DNA of 64,000 nucleotides from Bombella sp. ESL0385 (GCF_009725755.1 NZ_WNIJ01000002.1:62001-126000), one strand, 5' to 3'; shown: positions 47,645-58,107, numbered from the stretch's first letter. Numbers and translations: made by a program. Notes: a model not told the origin generated them from the sequence alone.

Positions 47645-49165
47645 ATGCCTCTTCCCTCTCGTACCCTTTCAATTGCCATCCTAACAACAGGACTTAGCCT
47701 TACTCTAAGCGGATGTATGGTCGGGCCGGATTACGATATGCCTCAAGCCATTATTTCACCCCGCTTTAAAGAAGCTCCCCCGCCTGCCGGATGGGAAAAA
47801 GCCAATCCTTACCTCAGCACCTTACCCAAAGGTGATTGGTGGCGAGTGTTTAACGACCCAACCCTAAATAAATTAGAAGAAGAGGTTAGCCGCTCTAACC
47901 AAAGCTTAAAGCAATATGAGGCGCAATATCGCAAAGCCCGTGCGATGATTGATTCCGTTCGCGCTAGCCTTTTTCCTACCCTTAACGGCAAGTTCAGCTT
48001 TAATCGTAATTCTAGCGGAAGACGCACCCCAAGCGGGCTCCCTGAGAGCCCCCATACCTTCGTCACAACCACCAACACATGGGCCACCGGTCCAAGTGCA
48101 AGCTGGACCATTGACGTATGGGGCATGATTCGTCGCCAAATCCAACAACAAGTAGCTTCAACGCAAGCCAATGCCGCTTTGCTTGCCAATATGCGCCTCT
48201 CTTACGAGCTAGAATTAGCAAGCGACTATATGAATCTCCGCTATCAGGATAGCTTAATTGACCTTTACGACCGCAATGTCCGCCTCTATCTGCATAACCT
48301 CGAAATCCTCAATAACCAATATGCAGCCGGTGTAGCAGACCCTACGAGCATTTTTCAGGCACGCTATCAATACGAATCAACTCAAGCGAGTCTCTCTGGT
48401 GCCCGTGTAACGCGTGCGCAATATGAGCATGCTATTGCTGTCTTAACAGGTCATCCCCCAGCCGATGTGACAATTCCACACGCCCCTCTCCCCTTTACCT
48501 TACCAACAATTCCTCATTTCATACCTTCTGACCTCCTCCAAAGGCGGCCCGACATCGCCCAAGCCGAGCGGGAAATGGAAAGCTATAATGCTGAAATCGG
48601 CTATGAGATTGGGGCCTTCTTCCCACAAATTAGCCTCTCAGCCAGCTATGGTTATAGCGGTAACCCCATCCAACATCTCATCCAACTTGCCACACGCACA
48701 TGGTCCCTCGGGGCCGCAGCGAATGAGACCCTGTTTGAAGGCGGCGCGCGCTCCGCTGCTGTGCGGGAAGCCGAAGCCGATTATGACGGTGCCGTAGCCA
48801 ATTACCGCCAAGTGGTGCTAAAGGCTCTGCAAGATACCGAGGACCAACTTTCGAACCTACATTATCTTGGTGACCAGATAACTTTCCAAGAGCAAGCTTT
48901 ACGCAGCGCACAAGAGGCCGTCACCGTCTCTATGAACGAATATCTTGCCGGGACACAAATCTACACCACCGTCATCACGGCCCAACAAACGGCCCTACAA
49001 TATGAAGAAATGCGGCTGCAAATCCAACAACAGCGCGTCATCAGCACACTACGCCTCATCACAGACCTAGGTGGGGGATGGAATAGAAGCAAGCTACCCA
49101 GCAAGGCCTCCTTACAAACAGATAATCCCTTCCTCCCCAGCTTCATCCAAAAAGATAAAAACTAA
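47645..49165 (+). CDS. outer-membrane efflux lipoprotein, OprM/NodT family
   Basis: The outer-membrane channel of the pump encoded upstream. From ATG 47645 it is 506 residues with a lipoprotein signal (SLTLSGC lipobox), then CMVGPDYDMP, the usual family start. Two TolC-like repeats follow (LRYQDSLIDLYDRNV and DLLQRRPDIAQAE), the latter being the conserved DLLxRRPDI motif. An upstream ATG at 47600 would give a longer leader and seems less likely. It lies 123 bases after mdtC. Confidence 0.9.
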   Translation: MPLPSRTLSIAILTTGLSLTLSGCMVGPDYDMPQAIISPRFKEAPPPAGWEKANPYLSTLPKGDWWRVFNDPTLNKLEEEVSRSNQSLKQYEAQYRKARAMIDSVRASLFPTLNGKFSFNRNSSGRRTPSGLPESPHTFVTTTNTWATGPSASWTIDVWGMIRRQIQQQVASTQANAALLANMRLSYELELASDYMNLRYQDSLIDLYDRNVRLYLHNLEILNNQYAAGVADPTSIFQARYQYESTQASLSGARVTRAQYEHAIAVLTGHPPADVTIPHAPLPFTLPTIPHFIPSDLLQRRPDIAQAEREMESYNAEIGYEIGAFFPQISLSASYGYSGNPIQHLIQLATRTWSLGAAANETLFEGGARSAAVREAEADYDGAVANYRQVVLKALQDTEDQLSNLHYLGDQITFQEQALRSAQEAVTVSMNEYLAGTQIYTTVITAQQTALQYEEMRLQIQQQRVISTLRLITDLGGGWNRSKLPSKASLQTDNPFLPSFIQKDKN

Positions 49166-49177
49166 AACCTTACGCAT

Positions 49178-49216
49178 AAAAAAAGGCGTCTCCTCTTACA
49201 GGGACGCCCTTTTTTT
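49178..49216. terminator. bidirectional intrinsic terminator
   Basis: GGCGTC (49185-49190) pairs with GACGCC (49203-49208), extended by A7 and T7 runs on either side. The runs make it work in both directions, serving the efflux channel gene (+) and the small gene that converges on it (-). Confidence 0.9.
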
Positions 49217-49233
49217 ACGCAACCGCCTCCTTT

Positions 49234-49401
49234 TTAGGAGGAAGCCTCCTCACGGCTAGCCATCTTTTTCCGCCCGAAAAGCAACCCCACAATGAAGGCT
49301 AACCCCGTCCATCCCCATGGATGATCCATCACGAGGTCTTCCATCACATCCCTTACAAGCCCCAGAATAGAGTGGCATGCATTTATCAGATCAGAACTCA
49401 T
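49234..49401 (-). CDS. small membrane-anchor protein, DUF883-like tail
   Basis: A 55-residue gene, shorter than most gene finders report by default. It starts MSSDLINACHSILGLVRDVM and has one hydrophobic helix with basic end (HPWGWTGLAFIVGLLFGRKK), the pattern of the C-terminal anchor of DUF883/ElaB-type proteins. AGGTG lies a few bases before the ATG. It is followed by a bidirectional terminator and preceded by the rplQ terminator, so it sits in its own small unit. It resembles the anchor of the CsbD-like gene at 39274. Confidence 0.7.
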   Translation of the reverse strand: MSSDLINACHSILGLVRDVMEDLVMDHPWGWTGLAFIVGLLFGRKKMASREEASS

Positions 49402-49441
49402 GGCTACACCTGCTTTTCTAAGGGGTTACGCTCAACCCACG

Positions 49442-49471
49442 AAAAAAGGCCGATGCCTAAAAGCACCGACC
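49442..49471 (-). terminator. intrinsic terminator of the ribosomal protein operon
   Basis: On the minus strand GGTCGGTGC and GCATCGGCC form a 9-bp stem with two G-T pairs and a 6-base loop, followed by six T. It lies 31 bases after the rplQ stop. Confidence 0.88.
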
Positions 49472-49501
49472 TTTCCTTTATTCTCCTATTGGAGAAAAAG
49501 C

Positions 49502-49918
49502 TCAAGCTGCTTCTTGATTTTCTTTCTGCACTGGCCCGCTATCTTTGCCTTTTTCAGCAACTTCACGGTCCACCAGCTCAATCACAGCCATATCGGCATT
49601 ATCACCATAACGCACACCGGCCTTCAGCACACGGCTATAACCGCCAGCACGGTTTGCATAACGCTGCCCCAGAACAGAGAACAGCTTGCTCACAATAGCA
49701 TCGTCACGCAGTTGAGCAAAAGCCTGACGGCGTGCATGAAGCGTACCGCGCTTGCCTAAGGTGATCAGCTTCTCAACAACAGGACGCAGCTCCTTCGCTT
49801 TTGGCAGCGTTGTGGAGATTTGCTCATGCTTGATGAGTGCGACAGCCATATTACGGAACATAGCCGCGCGATGAGTGGAGGTGACGCCAAGTTTACGTCC
49901 GCTCAGATTATGACGCAT
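49502..49918 (-). CDS. rplQ: 50S ribosomal protein L17
   Basis: L17 is a large-subunit protein near the exit tunnel. The 138-residue product begins [20 protein letters not shown] and has the [16 protein letters not shown] core. It is the last gene of the alpha operon, 44 bases after rpoA, and its tail is acidic and glutamine-rich. Confidence 0.97.
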   Translation of the reverse strand: MRHNLSGRKLGVTSTHRAAMFRNMAVALIKHEQISTTLPKAKELRPVVEKLITLGKRGTLHARRQAFAQLRDDAIVSKLFSVLGQRYANRAGGYSRVLKAGVRYGDNADMAVIELVDREVAEKGKDSGPVQKENQEAA

Positions 49919-49962
49919 TTTCTTTCCCTAATCCTTTGCCCGAACTTCCCAGCCGGGGCTTT

Positions 49963-50988
49963 TTAGAAGGTCTCATCGAGACGCCGGGCCAGATCCTCGA
50001 TGCTCTCCGGCGGCCAAGCAGGAACATTCATCCCTAGCGAAAGGCCCATGCCTGTTAGCACCTCTTTGATCTCATTCAGCGACTTACGACCGAAATTCGG
50101 AGTCCGAAGCATTTCCTGCTCGCTCTTCTGCACGAGATCGCCAATATAAACAATATTGTCGTTCTTCAAGCAGTTTGCACTACGCACAGAAAGCTCAAGC
50201 TCATCCACTTTACGCAACAGATGACGGCTGAAGGGCAAGTCATCTTGTGGCTCTTCATTCTGAACCGGGCGCGGCTCATCAAAATTGATGAAGAGCTGAA
50301 GCTGATCCTGCATGATGCGCGCGGCTAATGCCAAGGCATCTTCCGGCGTAACCACCCCATTCGTCTCAACACTCAGGAGCAATTTATCATAGTCAGTAAC
50401 TTGACCCACACGAGTCGGCTCCACTTTATAGGAGACACGCTGCACGGGAGAGTAAATCGCATCAATGGGGATTAAGCCAATCGGAGCATCATCAGGACGG
50501 TTTGCAGAGGCCGGGACATAGCCCTTGCCCATATTCACCGTAAACTCCATGCCCAATTTGACATCATCATCCAGCGTACAAATAACCAAATCTGGGTTCA
50601 TGATTTCAATATCATGACCTGTTTGGATTTGCCCAGCTGTAACTTCCCCCGGCCCTGTCGCAGCAAGAACCATACGCTTTGGCCCCTCACCGTGCATACG
50701 CAAAGCAAGCTGCTTCACATTCAACACGATGTCGGTCACATCCTCACGCACACCTGCTACAGAGGAGAACTCGTGCAAGACCCCATCAATCTGGATGGCC
50801 GTAACAGCAGCACCCTGAAGAGATGAAAGAAGAATACGACGCAGAGCATTCCCCACCGTCAGCCCAAAGCCACGCTCAAGCGGCTCAGCAACAATGGTCG
50901 CCATGCGGGAAGGAACTGGGCCGGGTTCGACTTCAAGCTTCTCCGGTTTGATGAGAGCCTGCCAATTTTTCTGGAGAACCAAGATCAT
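49963..50988 (-). CDS. rpoA: RNA polymerase alpha subunit
   Basis: Alpha assembles core RNA polymerase and contacts activators and UP elements. The 341-residue product has the N-terminal dimerisation domain ([21 protein letters not shown]) and, after a linker, the C-terminal DNA-binding domain ([19 protein letters not shown]). The start [10 protein letters not shown] is slightly extended relative to the common MLQKNWQ form. It lies between rpsK and rplQ. Confidence 0.97.
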   Translation of the reverse strand: MILVLQKNWQALIKPEKLEVEPGPVPSRMATIVAEPLERGFGLTVGNALRRILLSSLQGAAVTAIQIDGVLHEFSSVAGVREDVTDIVLNVKQLALRMHGEGPKRMVLAATGPGEVTAGQIQTGHDIEIMNPDLVICTLDDDVKLGMEFTVNMGKGYVPASANRPDDAPIGLIPIDAIYSPVQRVSYKVEPTRVGQVTDYDKLLLSVETNGVVTPEDALALAARIMQDQLQLFINFDEPRPVQNEEPQDDLPFSRHLLRKVDELELSVRSANCLKNDNIVYIGDLVQKSEQEMLRTPNFGRKSLNEIKEVLTGMGLSLGMNVPAWPPESIEDLARRLDETF

Positions 50989-51123
50989 GGCCTTTCAAAC
51001 AACGAAGCCCGCCATTCTGGCGGTACCAGGCCCGCACATGTCGTGCGGTACGAACTTACCAAAGCTCAGATTGGTTGCACCATCCAATCGTGACAACCAA
51101 CCCAGCCAAATACACTGTCCGCC

Positions 51124-51516
51124 TTAAACGCGACGACGCTTACGGGGACGGCAACCATTATGGGGTACTGGCGTCATATCCCGAATAGACGTAATTGTAA
51201 AACCAACGGCCTGCAAAGCACGCAAAGCACTCTCACGCCCTGAACCAGGACCAGAGACCTCAATCTCCAACGTTTCCATGCCATGCTCACGGGCTTTACG
51301 GCCAGCATCCTCAGCAGCAACCTGTGCCGCATAAGGTGTGGACTTACGAGACCCCTTGAAGCCCTGAGCCCCAGAGGAAGACCATGCAATCGCATTGCCC
51401 TGAGCATCAGCAATCGTGATCATCGTGTTGTTAAAGGTCGAAAGAACATGAGCAACACCAGAGATGATGTTTTTACGCTCCTTCTTACGAATACGCGGTG
51501 CGGCAGCCTTGGCCAT
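51124..51516 (-). CDS. rpsK: 30S ribosomal protein S11
   Basis: S11 is a platform protein close to the mRNA exit. The 130-residue product carries [18 protein letters not shown] and ends with the diagnostic [18 protein letters not shown]. It is in the alpha operon between rpsM and rpoA. Confidence 0.98.
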   Translation of the reverse strand: MAKAAAPRIRKKERKNIISGVAHVLSTFNNTMITIADAQGNAIAWSSSGAQGFKGSRKSTPYAAQVAAEDAGRKAREHGMETLEIEVSGPGSGRESALRALQAVGFTITSIRDMTPVPHNGCRPRKRRRV

Positions 51517-51566
51517 AATATGCTTGTCCTACTAAATCTGCAAAAGCGTCAAAGAGAACGCGCTTA

Positions 51567-51944
51567 TTAGCGCGTTGCCTTCTTCTTACCAGCAATGGCA
51601 ACAGCCTTACCCTTACGAGTACGCGCATTTGTATGCGTACGCTGCCCACGAACCGGAAGACCACGGCGATGACGCAGACCACGATAGCAGCCAAGGTCCA
51701 TCAGACGCTTAATATTCATCGCCGTCTCACGACGGAGATCACCTTCTACACGGTACTCACTGTCAATCAGGTCACGAATCTTTGTGACCTCATCATCAGA
51801 AAGCTCATTCACGCGCTTAGCATCATCAATGCCGAGCTTTGCACAGATTGCCTGTGCGCTCGACGGACCAATGCCATAAACATAGCGCAGACCGATGACC
51901 ACCCGTTTGTTGGTCGGAATGTTTACGCCGGCAATACGTGCCAC
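51567..51944 (-). CDS. rpsM: 30S ribosomal protein S13
   Basis: S13 sits in the head of the small subunit and contacts tRNA. From GTG 51944 (GGGAG 7 bases upstream) it is 125 residues and starts (M)[14 protein letters not shown], the usual N-terminus. An in-frame extension to 52007 would add 21 residues not found in the family. It ends with [16 protein letters not shown] and a lysine-rich tail. Confidence 0.97.
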   Translation of the reverse strand: MARIAGVNIPTNKRVVIGLRYVYGIGPSSAQAICAKLGIDDAKRVNELSDDEVTKIRDLIDSEYRVEGDLRRETAMNIKRLMDLGCYRGLRHRRGLPVRGQRTHTNARTRKGKAVAIAGKKKATR

Positions 51945-52084
51945 GCCAATTCTCCCATCCACACGGCCCAAAGCCGCGTTGCCAAAAATCTTTGTCTGAC
52001 GGACCATGGCCGCTCACCGGCATCAGTCCCCAAAGAACGATTCCAACCCCGCCATGGGGTTCGATACGTTCACCTTATGCTGGG

Positions 52085-52113
52085 CGAATATACTGCCCTG
52101 CCAGACAAGTCAA
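52085..52113 (-). promoter_or_regulatory. candidate promoter of the alpha operon (rpsM)
   Basis: On the minus strand TTGACT (52113-52108) is followed by a -10 region TATATT/TATTCG with 15-17 bases between. It lies in the 205-base gap between adk and rpsM, where an operon break would be expected. Confidence 0.5.
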
Positions 52114-52121
52114 ATAATAAA

Positions 52122-52139
52122 GATCACTTTTTCGTGACC
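52122..52139 (-). terminator. weak terminator after adk
   Basis: On the minus strand GGTCAC and GTGATC form a 6-bp stem with one G-T pair and a 6-base loop, followed by a T-rich stretch. Its place between adk and the candidate rpsM promoter supports it. Confidence 0.5.
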
Positions 52140-52149
52140 GACTCACATA

Positions 52150-52728
52150 TCAAGACGCTAATTGGTCGAGAATAGCGTCAATCGCCGCCCCAACCGTATC
52201 AACATCTTGCATCCCATCAACGCGCTTTAAGCACCCTCTCCCCTCATAATAAGGCAGAATAGGGGCTGTTTGCTCCCGATAGACCTTCAGACGTGAATGA
52301 ATCACCTCTGGGTGGTCATCCGCACGGCGGGAGCCATCATCATGCTGACGTTCGCAAAGACGCTTTACAAGAGCATCTTCACTCACCTCTAACAAAATCA
52401 CCGCATCAATTTTGAGCCCCTGCTCTTTGAGCATAGAATCCAAAATCTCTGCCTGAGGCTCTGTACGAGGGAAACCATCTAAAATGACCCCCTTCGCACA
52501 ATCGGGCTGCTCAATACGATTCTCAATCATTTGAACAATGATGGGATCCGGCACAAAATGCCCCTTCTCCATCAAACCCTTAACCTCCAAACCAATCGGA
52601 GATTTCGCCTTGACCTCAGCACGCAGCATATCCCCTGTAGAGATTTGCTTCATGCCACGATTTTTCTCGAGACGCTTCGCCTGTGTCCCCTTTCCCGCAC
52701 CGGGGGGACCAAGAAGAATGATATTCAC
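52150..52728 (-). CDS. adk: adenylate kinase
   Basis: Adenylate kinase interconverts ATP, ADP and AMP. The 192-residue product has the P-loop GPPGAGKGTQA at residues 7-17, STGDMLR, DGFPRT and RADDHPEVIHSRL. It lacks the zinc-binding LID insertion and is of the short form seen in many alphaproteobacteria. It follows secY by 2 bases in the spc operon. Confidence 0.97.
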   Translation of the reverse strand: MNIILLGPPGAGKGTQAKRLEKNRGMKQISTGDMLRAEVKAKSPIGLEVKGLMEKGHFVPDPIIVQMIENRIEQPDCAKGVILDGFPRTEPQAEILDSMLKEQGLKIDAVILLEVSEDALVKRLCERQHDDGSRRADDHPEVIHSRLKVYREQTAPILPYYEGRGCLKRVDGMQDVDTVGAAIDAILDQLAS

Positions 52729-52730
52729 CC

Positions 52731-54104
52731 TTACCTCCGTTTTTCCCGACCAACGCGACTACGCCCACGGCTACCCCGCTCCCGCTGCTTACGGATAAGC
52801 CCTTGATATTGATGCGCCACCAAATGAGATTGCACCTGCGTAACCGTATCAATCGTGACCGATACGATAATAATCAAGCTCGTCCCACCAAAGTAAAACG
52901 GTACATTATATTTGTTGATCAAGAACTGCGGCAAGAGACAAACCAGCACCATGTAGGCCGCGCCAATGCTCGTCAAGCGTGACAAAATACGATCAAAATA
53001 ACGCGCCGTATTAGCCCCCGGACGAATACCCGGCACAAACCCGCCTTGCTTCCTCAAATTATCAGCTGTTTCCTCAGGATTAAATGTCACAGCTGCATAA
53101 AAATAAGAGAAAAACACAATCATGAAAGCATAAAACGCCATGTAAAGCGGTTGCCCTTGGGAGAGCCACTGCCCCACACGCCCCATAATGCCACCATTAT
53201 TATGCATAAAGCCCGACAAAGTCGCCGGCACAAGCAAAACAGAAGACGCAAAAATGGGGGGAATTACACCTGCTGTATTCACCTTAAGCGGCATATGTGT
53301 GGAATCCCCGCCATAAATACGGTTACCCACCTGCCGTTTAGGATACTGAATAACAATACGCCGCTGCGCTTGCTCCATAAACACAATAAAAGCGATAACC
53401 AGCAGAGCTAAAATGAGGAAGGCCACCACAAAGAGCGGCGACAAAGCCCCCGTTCTTCCTAGCTCGAACAACGTATTAAGCGCATGTGGTAAATTCGCTA
53501 CAATACCGGAGAAAATTATGAGAGAAATCCCATTCCCAATCCCACGTGAGGTAATCTGTTCCCCCAACCACATAAGGAACAGCGTCCCCGTCACAAGCAT
53601 CACAACATAAGAAACAAGGAAGGTCGGACCGGGGGAAATAACCGCGCTCAACCCTGTTTTTGTATGCATGCTACTTAACCCCATGGCGAAGCCATAAGCT
53701 TGTACCACGGCAATAAGCACCGTGAGATACCGCGTATATTGGTTAAGCTTTTTACGCCCTGATTCACCCTCTTTCTTCAACGCTTCCATAGAAGGCAACG
53801 CCGTTGAAAGCAGCTGAATAATAATAGAAGCACTAATATAGGGCATAATGTTAAGGGCAAAAAGCGTCATACGCCCCAAAGCACCACCTGTGAACATGTC
53901 AAACATGCCCAAGATGCCACCCTGATTTTCCCCAACAAGCTGCCCCAACACAGAAGCATCAATCCCCGGCACAGGGATAAACGTGCCAAGGCGATAAACA
54001 ATCAATGCACCTAATGTAAACCAGATCCGTTTTTTGAGCTCTGTCGCCTTAGAAAAGGCACTCATATTCAGGTTGCCGGCCAACTGTTCTGCCGCTGAAG
54101 CCAT
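52731..54104 (-). CDS. secY: preprotein translocase subunit SecY
   Basis: SecY is the central channel of the Sec translocon in the inner membrane. The 457-residue product has the ten-helix layout and the motifs FIPVPGIDA, NIMPYISASIIIQLL and QGLI near the C-terminus, and ends in a basic tail (RGRSRVGREKRR). It lies between rplO and adk. Confidence 0.97.
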   Translation of the reverse strand: MASAAEQLAGNLNMSAFSKATELKKRIWFTLGALIVYRLGTFIPVPGIDASVLGQLVGENQGGILGMFDMFTGGALGRMTLFALNIMPYISASIIIQLLSTALPSMEALKKEGESGRKKLNQYTRYLTVLIAVVQAYGFAMGLSSMHTKTGLSAVISPGPTFLVSYVVMLVTGTLFLMWLGEQITSRGIGNGISLIIFSGIVANLPHALNTLFELGRTGALSPLFVVAFLILALLVIAFIVFMEQAQRRIVIQYPKRQVGNRIYGGDSTHMPLKVNTAGVIPPIFASSVLLVPATLSGFMHNNGGIMGRVGQWLSQGQPLYMAFYAFMIVFFSYFYAAVTFNPEETADNLRKQGGFVPGIRPGANTARYFDRILSRLTSIGAAYMVLVCLLPQFLINKYNVPFYFGGTSLIIIVSVTIDTVTQVQSHLVAHQYQGLIRKQRERGSRGRSRVGREKRR

Positions 54105-54197
54105 CTCCCCGTCCTTTCATGAAAACAGCGTCACCGCACATCGTACGGGACGCTGCTCATTTGTTCACTGTCACCCCAGCTTACTGGGTAAGCAAAC

Positions 54198-54686
54198 TCA
54201 AGCCTCAGCCTGAGCTTCCTTCTTAACGGCAAGAACCTTCACAGAGCCACCGGCTTTCTCTACCGCAGCTACCGCTGCTGCAGACGCCCCGGAGACCTCA
54301 AAGTTCACACCCTGAGACAGCTCGCCCTTGGCCAAAAGACGCACACCAGCAACCTTACGGCTACCAATAAGCCCAGCTTGACGCAACACGTCCTCGGTAA
54401 TAGGCGCACCAGCAGAAAGCTTACCAGCTTCCAGAGCCTTACTGACAGCACCAAGATTAACCGCCGCATATTCCTTACGGAAAATATTGACGAAGCCACG
54501 CTTCGGCATACGACGATAAATCGGCAACTGACCACCCTCAAAGCCATTAATCGCTACGCCGGAACGTGCTTTCTGACCCTTATGGCCCTTACCAGAGGTC
54601 TTGCCTTTACCAGAGCCGATACCACGCCCAAGACGCTTTTTGCGGTAGCGAGCCCCAGCGTTATCACGCAATTCATTCAGGTTCAT
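54198..54686 (-). CDS. rplO: 50S ribosomal protein L15
   Basis: L15 is a core large-subunit protein. The 162-residue product opens [20 protein letters not shown] and has the glycine-rich [20 protein letters not shown] and [18 protein letters not shown] motifs. It follows rpmD by 1 base and precedes secY. Confidence 0.98.
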   Translation of the reverse strand: MNLNELRDNAGARYRKKRLGRGIGSGKGKTSGKGHKGQKARSGVAINGFEGGQLPIYRRMPKRGFVNIFRKEYAAVNLGAVSKALEAGKLSAGAPITEDVLRQAGLIGSRKVAGVRLLAKGELSQGVNFEVSGASAAAVAAVEKAGGSVKVLAVKKEAQAEA

Positions 54687-54687
54687 A

Positions 54688-54879
54688 TCAAGCCTCCACC
54701 TTTACCAGATGGGACACCTTGCGGATCATCCCGCGGACGGAGGACGTATCCTCCAACTCACGGCTGGAACCGATACCACGAAGGCCCAGCCCCTTGACCG
54801 TTTCCGCCTGACCCGGCTTGGAGCCGATCACAGAAGCGATCTGCGTCACCCGGATAGTCTTACCTTTTGTCTTAGACAT
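54688..54879 (-). CDS. rpmD: 50S ribosomal protein L30
   Basis: A small large-subunit protein. From ATG 54879 (GGAGG upstream) it is 63 residues, beginning [20 protein letters not shown] and with [14 protein letters not shown]. An extended frame to 54987 is not supported. The ATG overlaps the rpsE end by 8 bases. Confidence 0.97.
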   Translation of the reverse strand: MSKTKGKTIRVTQIASVIGSKPGQAETVKGLGLRGIGSSRELEDTSSVRGMIRKVSHLVKVEA

Positions 54880-55441
54880 TAGCAGCCTCCGTCTCTGACT
54901 GCTCACGGCGGCCAAACAGCTCGAATGTCTTCTTACCACGACGTGCCGCAACCTGACGCGGGCTACTTGCACGCTCCAGGGCGTCAAATGCAGCCTTAAT
55001 CATATTGTGCGGGTTCCGTGTCCCTAGGCTTTTTGCGACAACATCGCTTACACCCAAGCTCTCGAAGACAGCACGAATTGGCCCACCAGCAATGATCCCT
55101 GTACCCGCTTCAGCAGCACGTACAACAACCTCACCAGCCCCAAAACGCCCCACTGCATCATGATGCAGCGTACGGCCTTCCTTCATCGGAACGCGAATCA
55201 TGTTACGGCGTGCACGCTCTGTCGCCTTACGAATGGCCTCAGGCACCTCACGGGCTTTACCTGCACCATACCCAACGCGCCCTTTCTGGTCGCCAACAAC
55301 AACCAGAGCAGCAAAGGCAAAACGCCGACCGCCTTTAACAACTTTTGCAACGCGATTAATGGTTACAAGCTTATCAACAAGCTCATCACCCTGCTCACGC
55401 TCACGACCACCACGGCCGCCTTCTCTTGGCTCACGTGCCAT
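54872..55441 (-). CDS. rpsE: 30S ribosomal protein S5
   Basis: S5 helps maintain decoding fidelity at the mRNA entry. The 189-residue product has [20 protein letters not shown] and [17 protein letters not shown]. The N-terminus adds an Arg/Gly/Glu-rich stretch ([14 protein letters not shown]). It is in the spc operon. Confidence 0.97.
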   Translation of the reverse strand: MAREPREGGRGGREREQGDELVDKLVTINRVAKVVKGGRRFAFAALVVVGDQKGRVGYGAGKAREVPEAIRKATERARRNMIRVPMKEGRTLHHDAVGRFGAGEVVVRAAEAGTGIIAGGPIRAVFESLGVSDVVAKSLGTRNPHNMIKAAFDALERASSPRQVAARRGKKTFELFGRREQSETEAANV

Positions 55442-55453
55442 GTGTGATCCTCC

Positions 55454-55816
55454 TTAGAAAGACAGCCCGCCCTCACGGGCAGCCTCTGCCAGGGCTTTCA
55501 CCCGGCCATGATAGAGATAGGAGCCACGGTCGAACACAACCTCTTTGACCCCAGCCTTAACAGCGCGCTCTGCAACCAGCTTACCAATGACGGAAGCGGC
55601 TGCGATATTCGCACCGGTTTTACCGGCTTCACGAACAGCTTTCTCAAGCGTAGACGCACTGGCCAGTGTAACCCCACGCGCATCATCAATGACTTGAACG
55701 TGGATATTCTTGCTAGAACGGAAGACCGACAAACGCGGCCGGCCGCCGCTCTTGCGACGAAGCTGGAAACGCAACCGCTTGCGGCGACGCTCCTGCAATC
55801 CTTGCAGCGATGCCAT
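55454..55816 (-). CDS. rplR: 50S ribosomal protein L18
   Basis: L18 binds 5S rRNA in the central protuberance. The 120-residue product has [20 protein letters not shown] and ends with the diagnostic [24 protein letters not shown]. Its ATG overlaps the rplF stop by one base. Confidence 0.97.
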   Translation of the reverse strand: MASLQGLQERRRKRLRFQLRRKSGGRPRLSVFRSSKNIHVQVIDDARGVTLASASTLEKAVREAGKTGANIAAASVIGKLVAERAVKAGVKEVVFDRGSYLYHGRVKALAEAAREGGLSF

Positions 55817-56352
55817 TACTTCTTCTTACCTTCTTTCTGACGCAGAACTTCGGTCTCATAACGAACACCCTTGCCCTTATAAGGCTCAGGTTTACGGAAG
55901 CTGCGGATATCCAAAGCTACCTGACCAACGCGCTGCTTGTCGTTACCCTCAACCAAAATGGCTGTCGGACGCGGTGTCGTAATCTTCACATCAGATGGGA
56001 TCGGATAGACCACATCATGTGAGAAACCAAGATTCATCACCAGATTGGAACCCTGAACAGCAGCACGAAAACCCGTCCCCTGAATCTCAAGCCCTTTCTG
56101 GAAACCCTCAGAAACACCCTTCACCATGTTTGCAAACACAGCGCGAGATGTCCCCCACATCGTCCAGCTACGCGGCGTACGCCCCCCTAGAGGAGAGACA
56201 GTAATCTTACCATCCGCAATCTTCACATCAACAAATGAAGATACTGGCACACTCAGCTCACCACGTTTGCCTTTGACGCAAAACATGCCGTCCTTGACAA
56301 CCGCCTCAACCCCGGCGGGGAGCTCAATAGGATATTTACCTACGCGAGACAT
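55816..56352 (-). CDS. rplF: 50S ribosomal protein L6
   Basis: L6 sits near the factor-binding site of the large subunit. The 178-residue product begins [20 protein letters not shown] and ends with [24 protein letters not shown]. It overlaps the rplR start by one base. Confidence 0.97.
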   Translation of the reverse strand: MSRVGKYPIELPAGVEAVVKDGMFCVKGKRGELSVPVSSFVDVKIADGKITVSPLGGRTPRSWTMWGTSRAVFANMVKGVSEGFQKGLEIQGTGFRAAVQGSNLVMNLGFSHDVVYPIPSDVKITTPRPTAILVEGNDKQRVGQVALDIRSFRKPEPYKGKGVRYETEVLRQKEGKKK

Positions 56353-56361
56353 ATTCCCTCC

Positions 56362-56760
56362 TTAGAAGACGCGGCAGAGGACCTCGCCACCAACATTGGC
56401 AGCACGAGCCTCAACGTCTGAAAGAACGCCACGCGGAGTGGAAAGGATAGAAACACCCAAACCAGCATAAACGCGGGGCAACTCTTTAATCTTGGAATAT
56501 ACGCGACGCCCCGGACGAGAAACACGGTGAATCTCACGAATCACAGGCTGGCCATCGCTATATTTCAACTCAATACGGAACTGAGAGATACCCTTACGGA
56601 CCTCCTCAGTCGTATAACCGCGAATATATCCTTCGCGCTTTAATGCCTCAAGCACGCTAGCGCGCAATTTGGAGGCCGGAGCAACGCAAGCAGCATGGCG
56701 GGCACGCTGAGCGTTACGGACCCGGGTGAGCATATCACCCAATGGATCAGACATAGACAT
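56362..56760 (-). CDS. rpsH: 30S ribosomal protein S8
   Basis: S8 binds central-domain 16S rRNA; in E. coli it is also the spc translational repressor, not shown here. The 132-residue product begins DPLGDMLTRVRNAQRA and ends with the signature STPRGVLSDVEARAANVGGE. It lies between rpsN and rplF. Confidence 0.97.
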   Translation of the reverse strand: MSMSDPLGDMLTRVRNAQRARHAACVAPASKLRASVLEALKREGYIRGYTTEEVRKGISQFRIELKYSDGQPVIREIHRVSRPGRRVYSKIKELPRVYAGLGVSILSTPRGVLSDVEARAANVGGEVLCRVF

Positions 56761-56773
56761 TCAGACTACCCTT

Positions 56774-57079
56774 TTACCAGCTGGACTTAACCATGCCGGG
56801 GATTTGCCCCGTAGACGCCAAGTCGCGCAGTGCAATACGACACAGCTCAAACTTACGGTAGTTCCCACGAGAACGACCAGTAAGCTTGCAACGCAAACGC
56901 ACGCGGGTCTGAGAGCCATTGCGCGGCAACTTCGCTAATTTCAGTGTCGCTTCGAAACGCTCTTCCATAGAAAGAGAGCGATCCTTAATTGTATTTTTAA
57001 GAGCGGTCCGCTTTTCACGATCACGCTGCGCCATAGCAGCACGACGATTATTACGGTTTACCGCAGAGATTTTCGCCAT
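56774..57079 (-). CDS. rpsN: 30S ribosomal protein S14
   Basis: S14 is a head protein. From ATG 57079 it is 101 residues ([18 protein letters not shown]). The form is the longer one without the zinc CxxC pairs. The signature [20 protein letters not shown] is present. An in-frame extension to 57112 is unlikely. Confidence 0.97.
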   Translation of the reverse strand: MAKISAVNRNNRRAAMAQRDREKRTALKNTIKDRSLSMEERFEATLKLAKLPRNGSQTRVRLRCKLTGRSRGNYRKFELCRIALRDLASTGQIPGMVKSSW

Positions 57080-57209
57080 CTCGAATCTTCTCCCGGAACC
57101 TGTCGGGCCCATCCCGACGGTTTTCCAATCAACGGAACTGTAACGGAAACTCCCCCCTCATGTGAAGGGGGAAAATCTCTTTTCCGCGATTGATACGAAA
57201 AAATGTCGC

Positions 57210-57776
57210 TTAGGACACAAACGGCAGATCAAATGCCTTCAGAAGAGCTTTTGCTTCTTCATCCGTTTTTGCCGTCGTCACAAAGATAATGTCCATCCCA
57301 CGGATGTCATCAACTTTGTCATAATCAATTTCCGGGAATACAATCTGCTCTTTCAGACCCATGGCAAAATTACCACGGCCATCAAAGCCTTTATTCGCCG
57401 GAAGACCACGGAAGTCACGAATACGCGGCATAGCAATCGTCACAAGACGATCCAAGAACTCGTACATACGAGCCTTACGCAACGTGACCTTACATCCAAT
57501 CGGCAGCCCCTCACGAATGCGGAACCCCGCAACAGCCTTACGAGCCACTGTTTTTACAGGCTTCTGACCAGAAATCAGAGCCATTTCCTCAACAGCAGCG
57601 TCAAGCTTCTTTTGGTCAGCAGCGGCTTCACCGACACCCATGTTCAAGACAATTTTCTCAAGCTTGGGAATCTGCATGTCGCTTTTATATCCGAACTGCT
57701 CACGCAATTTAGCGCGAAGCTTGTCCTGATAATCCTGCTGCAAACGAGGCAGAACGGTACCTTTTTTATCGCTCAT
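57210..57776 (-). CDS. rplE: 50S ribosomal protein L5
   Basis: L5 joins the large subunit central protuberance and contacts 5S rRNA. The 188-residue product has [19 protein letters not shown] and the signature [20 protein letters not shown]. 130 bases separate it from rpsN; no clear signal is seen in that gap. Confidence 0.97.
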   Translation of the reverse strand: MSDKKGTVLPRLQQDYQDKLRAKLREQFGYKSDMQIPKLEKIVLNMGVGEAAADQKKLDAAVEEMALISGQKPVKTVARKAVAGFRIREGLPIGCKVTLRKARMYEFLDRLVTIAMPRIRDFRGLPANKGFDGRGNFAMGLKEQIVFPEIDYDKVDDIRGMDIIFVTTAKTDEEAKALLKAFDLPFVS

Positions 57777-57786
57777 CGTTCGCTCC

Positions 57787-58107
57787 TCAGCCTTCGATCA
57801 CTTCGCCGGTTACTTTAGCAACACGGACTTTGCGACCATCTTCCAGAACACGGAAACCAACACGTGTTGGCTTACCACTTTTCGGGTCGATCAGCTTTAG
57901 ATTGGAGAGATGAACAGGCATTTCACGCTCAACAATACCGCCACCTTCGCCCATACGATTCGGCTTCGTATGACGCTTCGCGATAGCAACCCCACGCACA
58001 ACAGCCTTCTCCGCCTTAGGCAGAACAGAAAGAACTTCCCCCTGCACACCACGGGAGCGACCTGTCAAAACGAGGACTTTATCACCTTTTTTAATACGTG
58101 CAGCCAT
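57787..58107 (-). CDS. rplX: 50S ribosomal protein L24
   Basis: L24 initiates large-subunit assembly. The 106-residue product has the KOW motif [20 protein letters not shown] and later [17 protein letters not shown]. Its start overlaps the rplN stop by one base. Confidence 0.97.
   Translation of the reverse strand: MAARIKKGDKVLVLTGRSRGVQGEVLSVLPKAEKAVVRGVAIAKRHTKPNRMGEGGGIVEREMPVHLSNLKLIDPKSGKPTRVGFRVLEDGRKVRVAKVTGEVIEG

Noticed and set aside
51945-52007. N-terminal extension of S13 by 21 residues
   Set aside because: Family members begin at [10 protein letters not shown], and GTG 51944 has GGGAG correctly spaced. The upstream stretch is non-coding leader.
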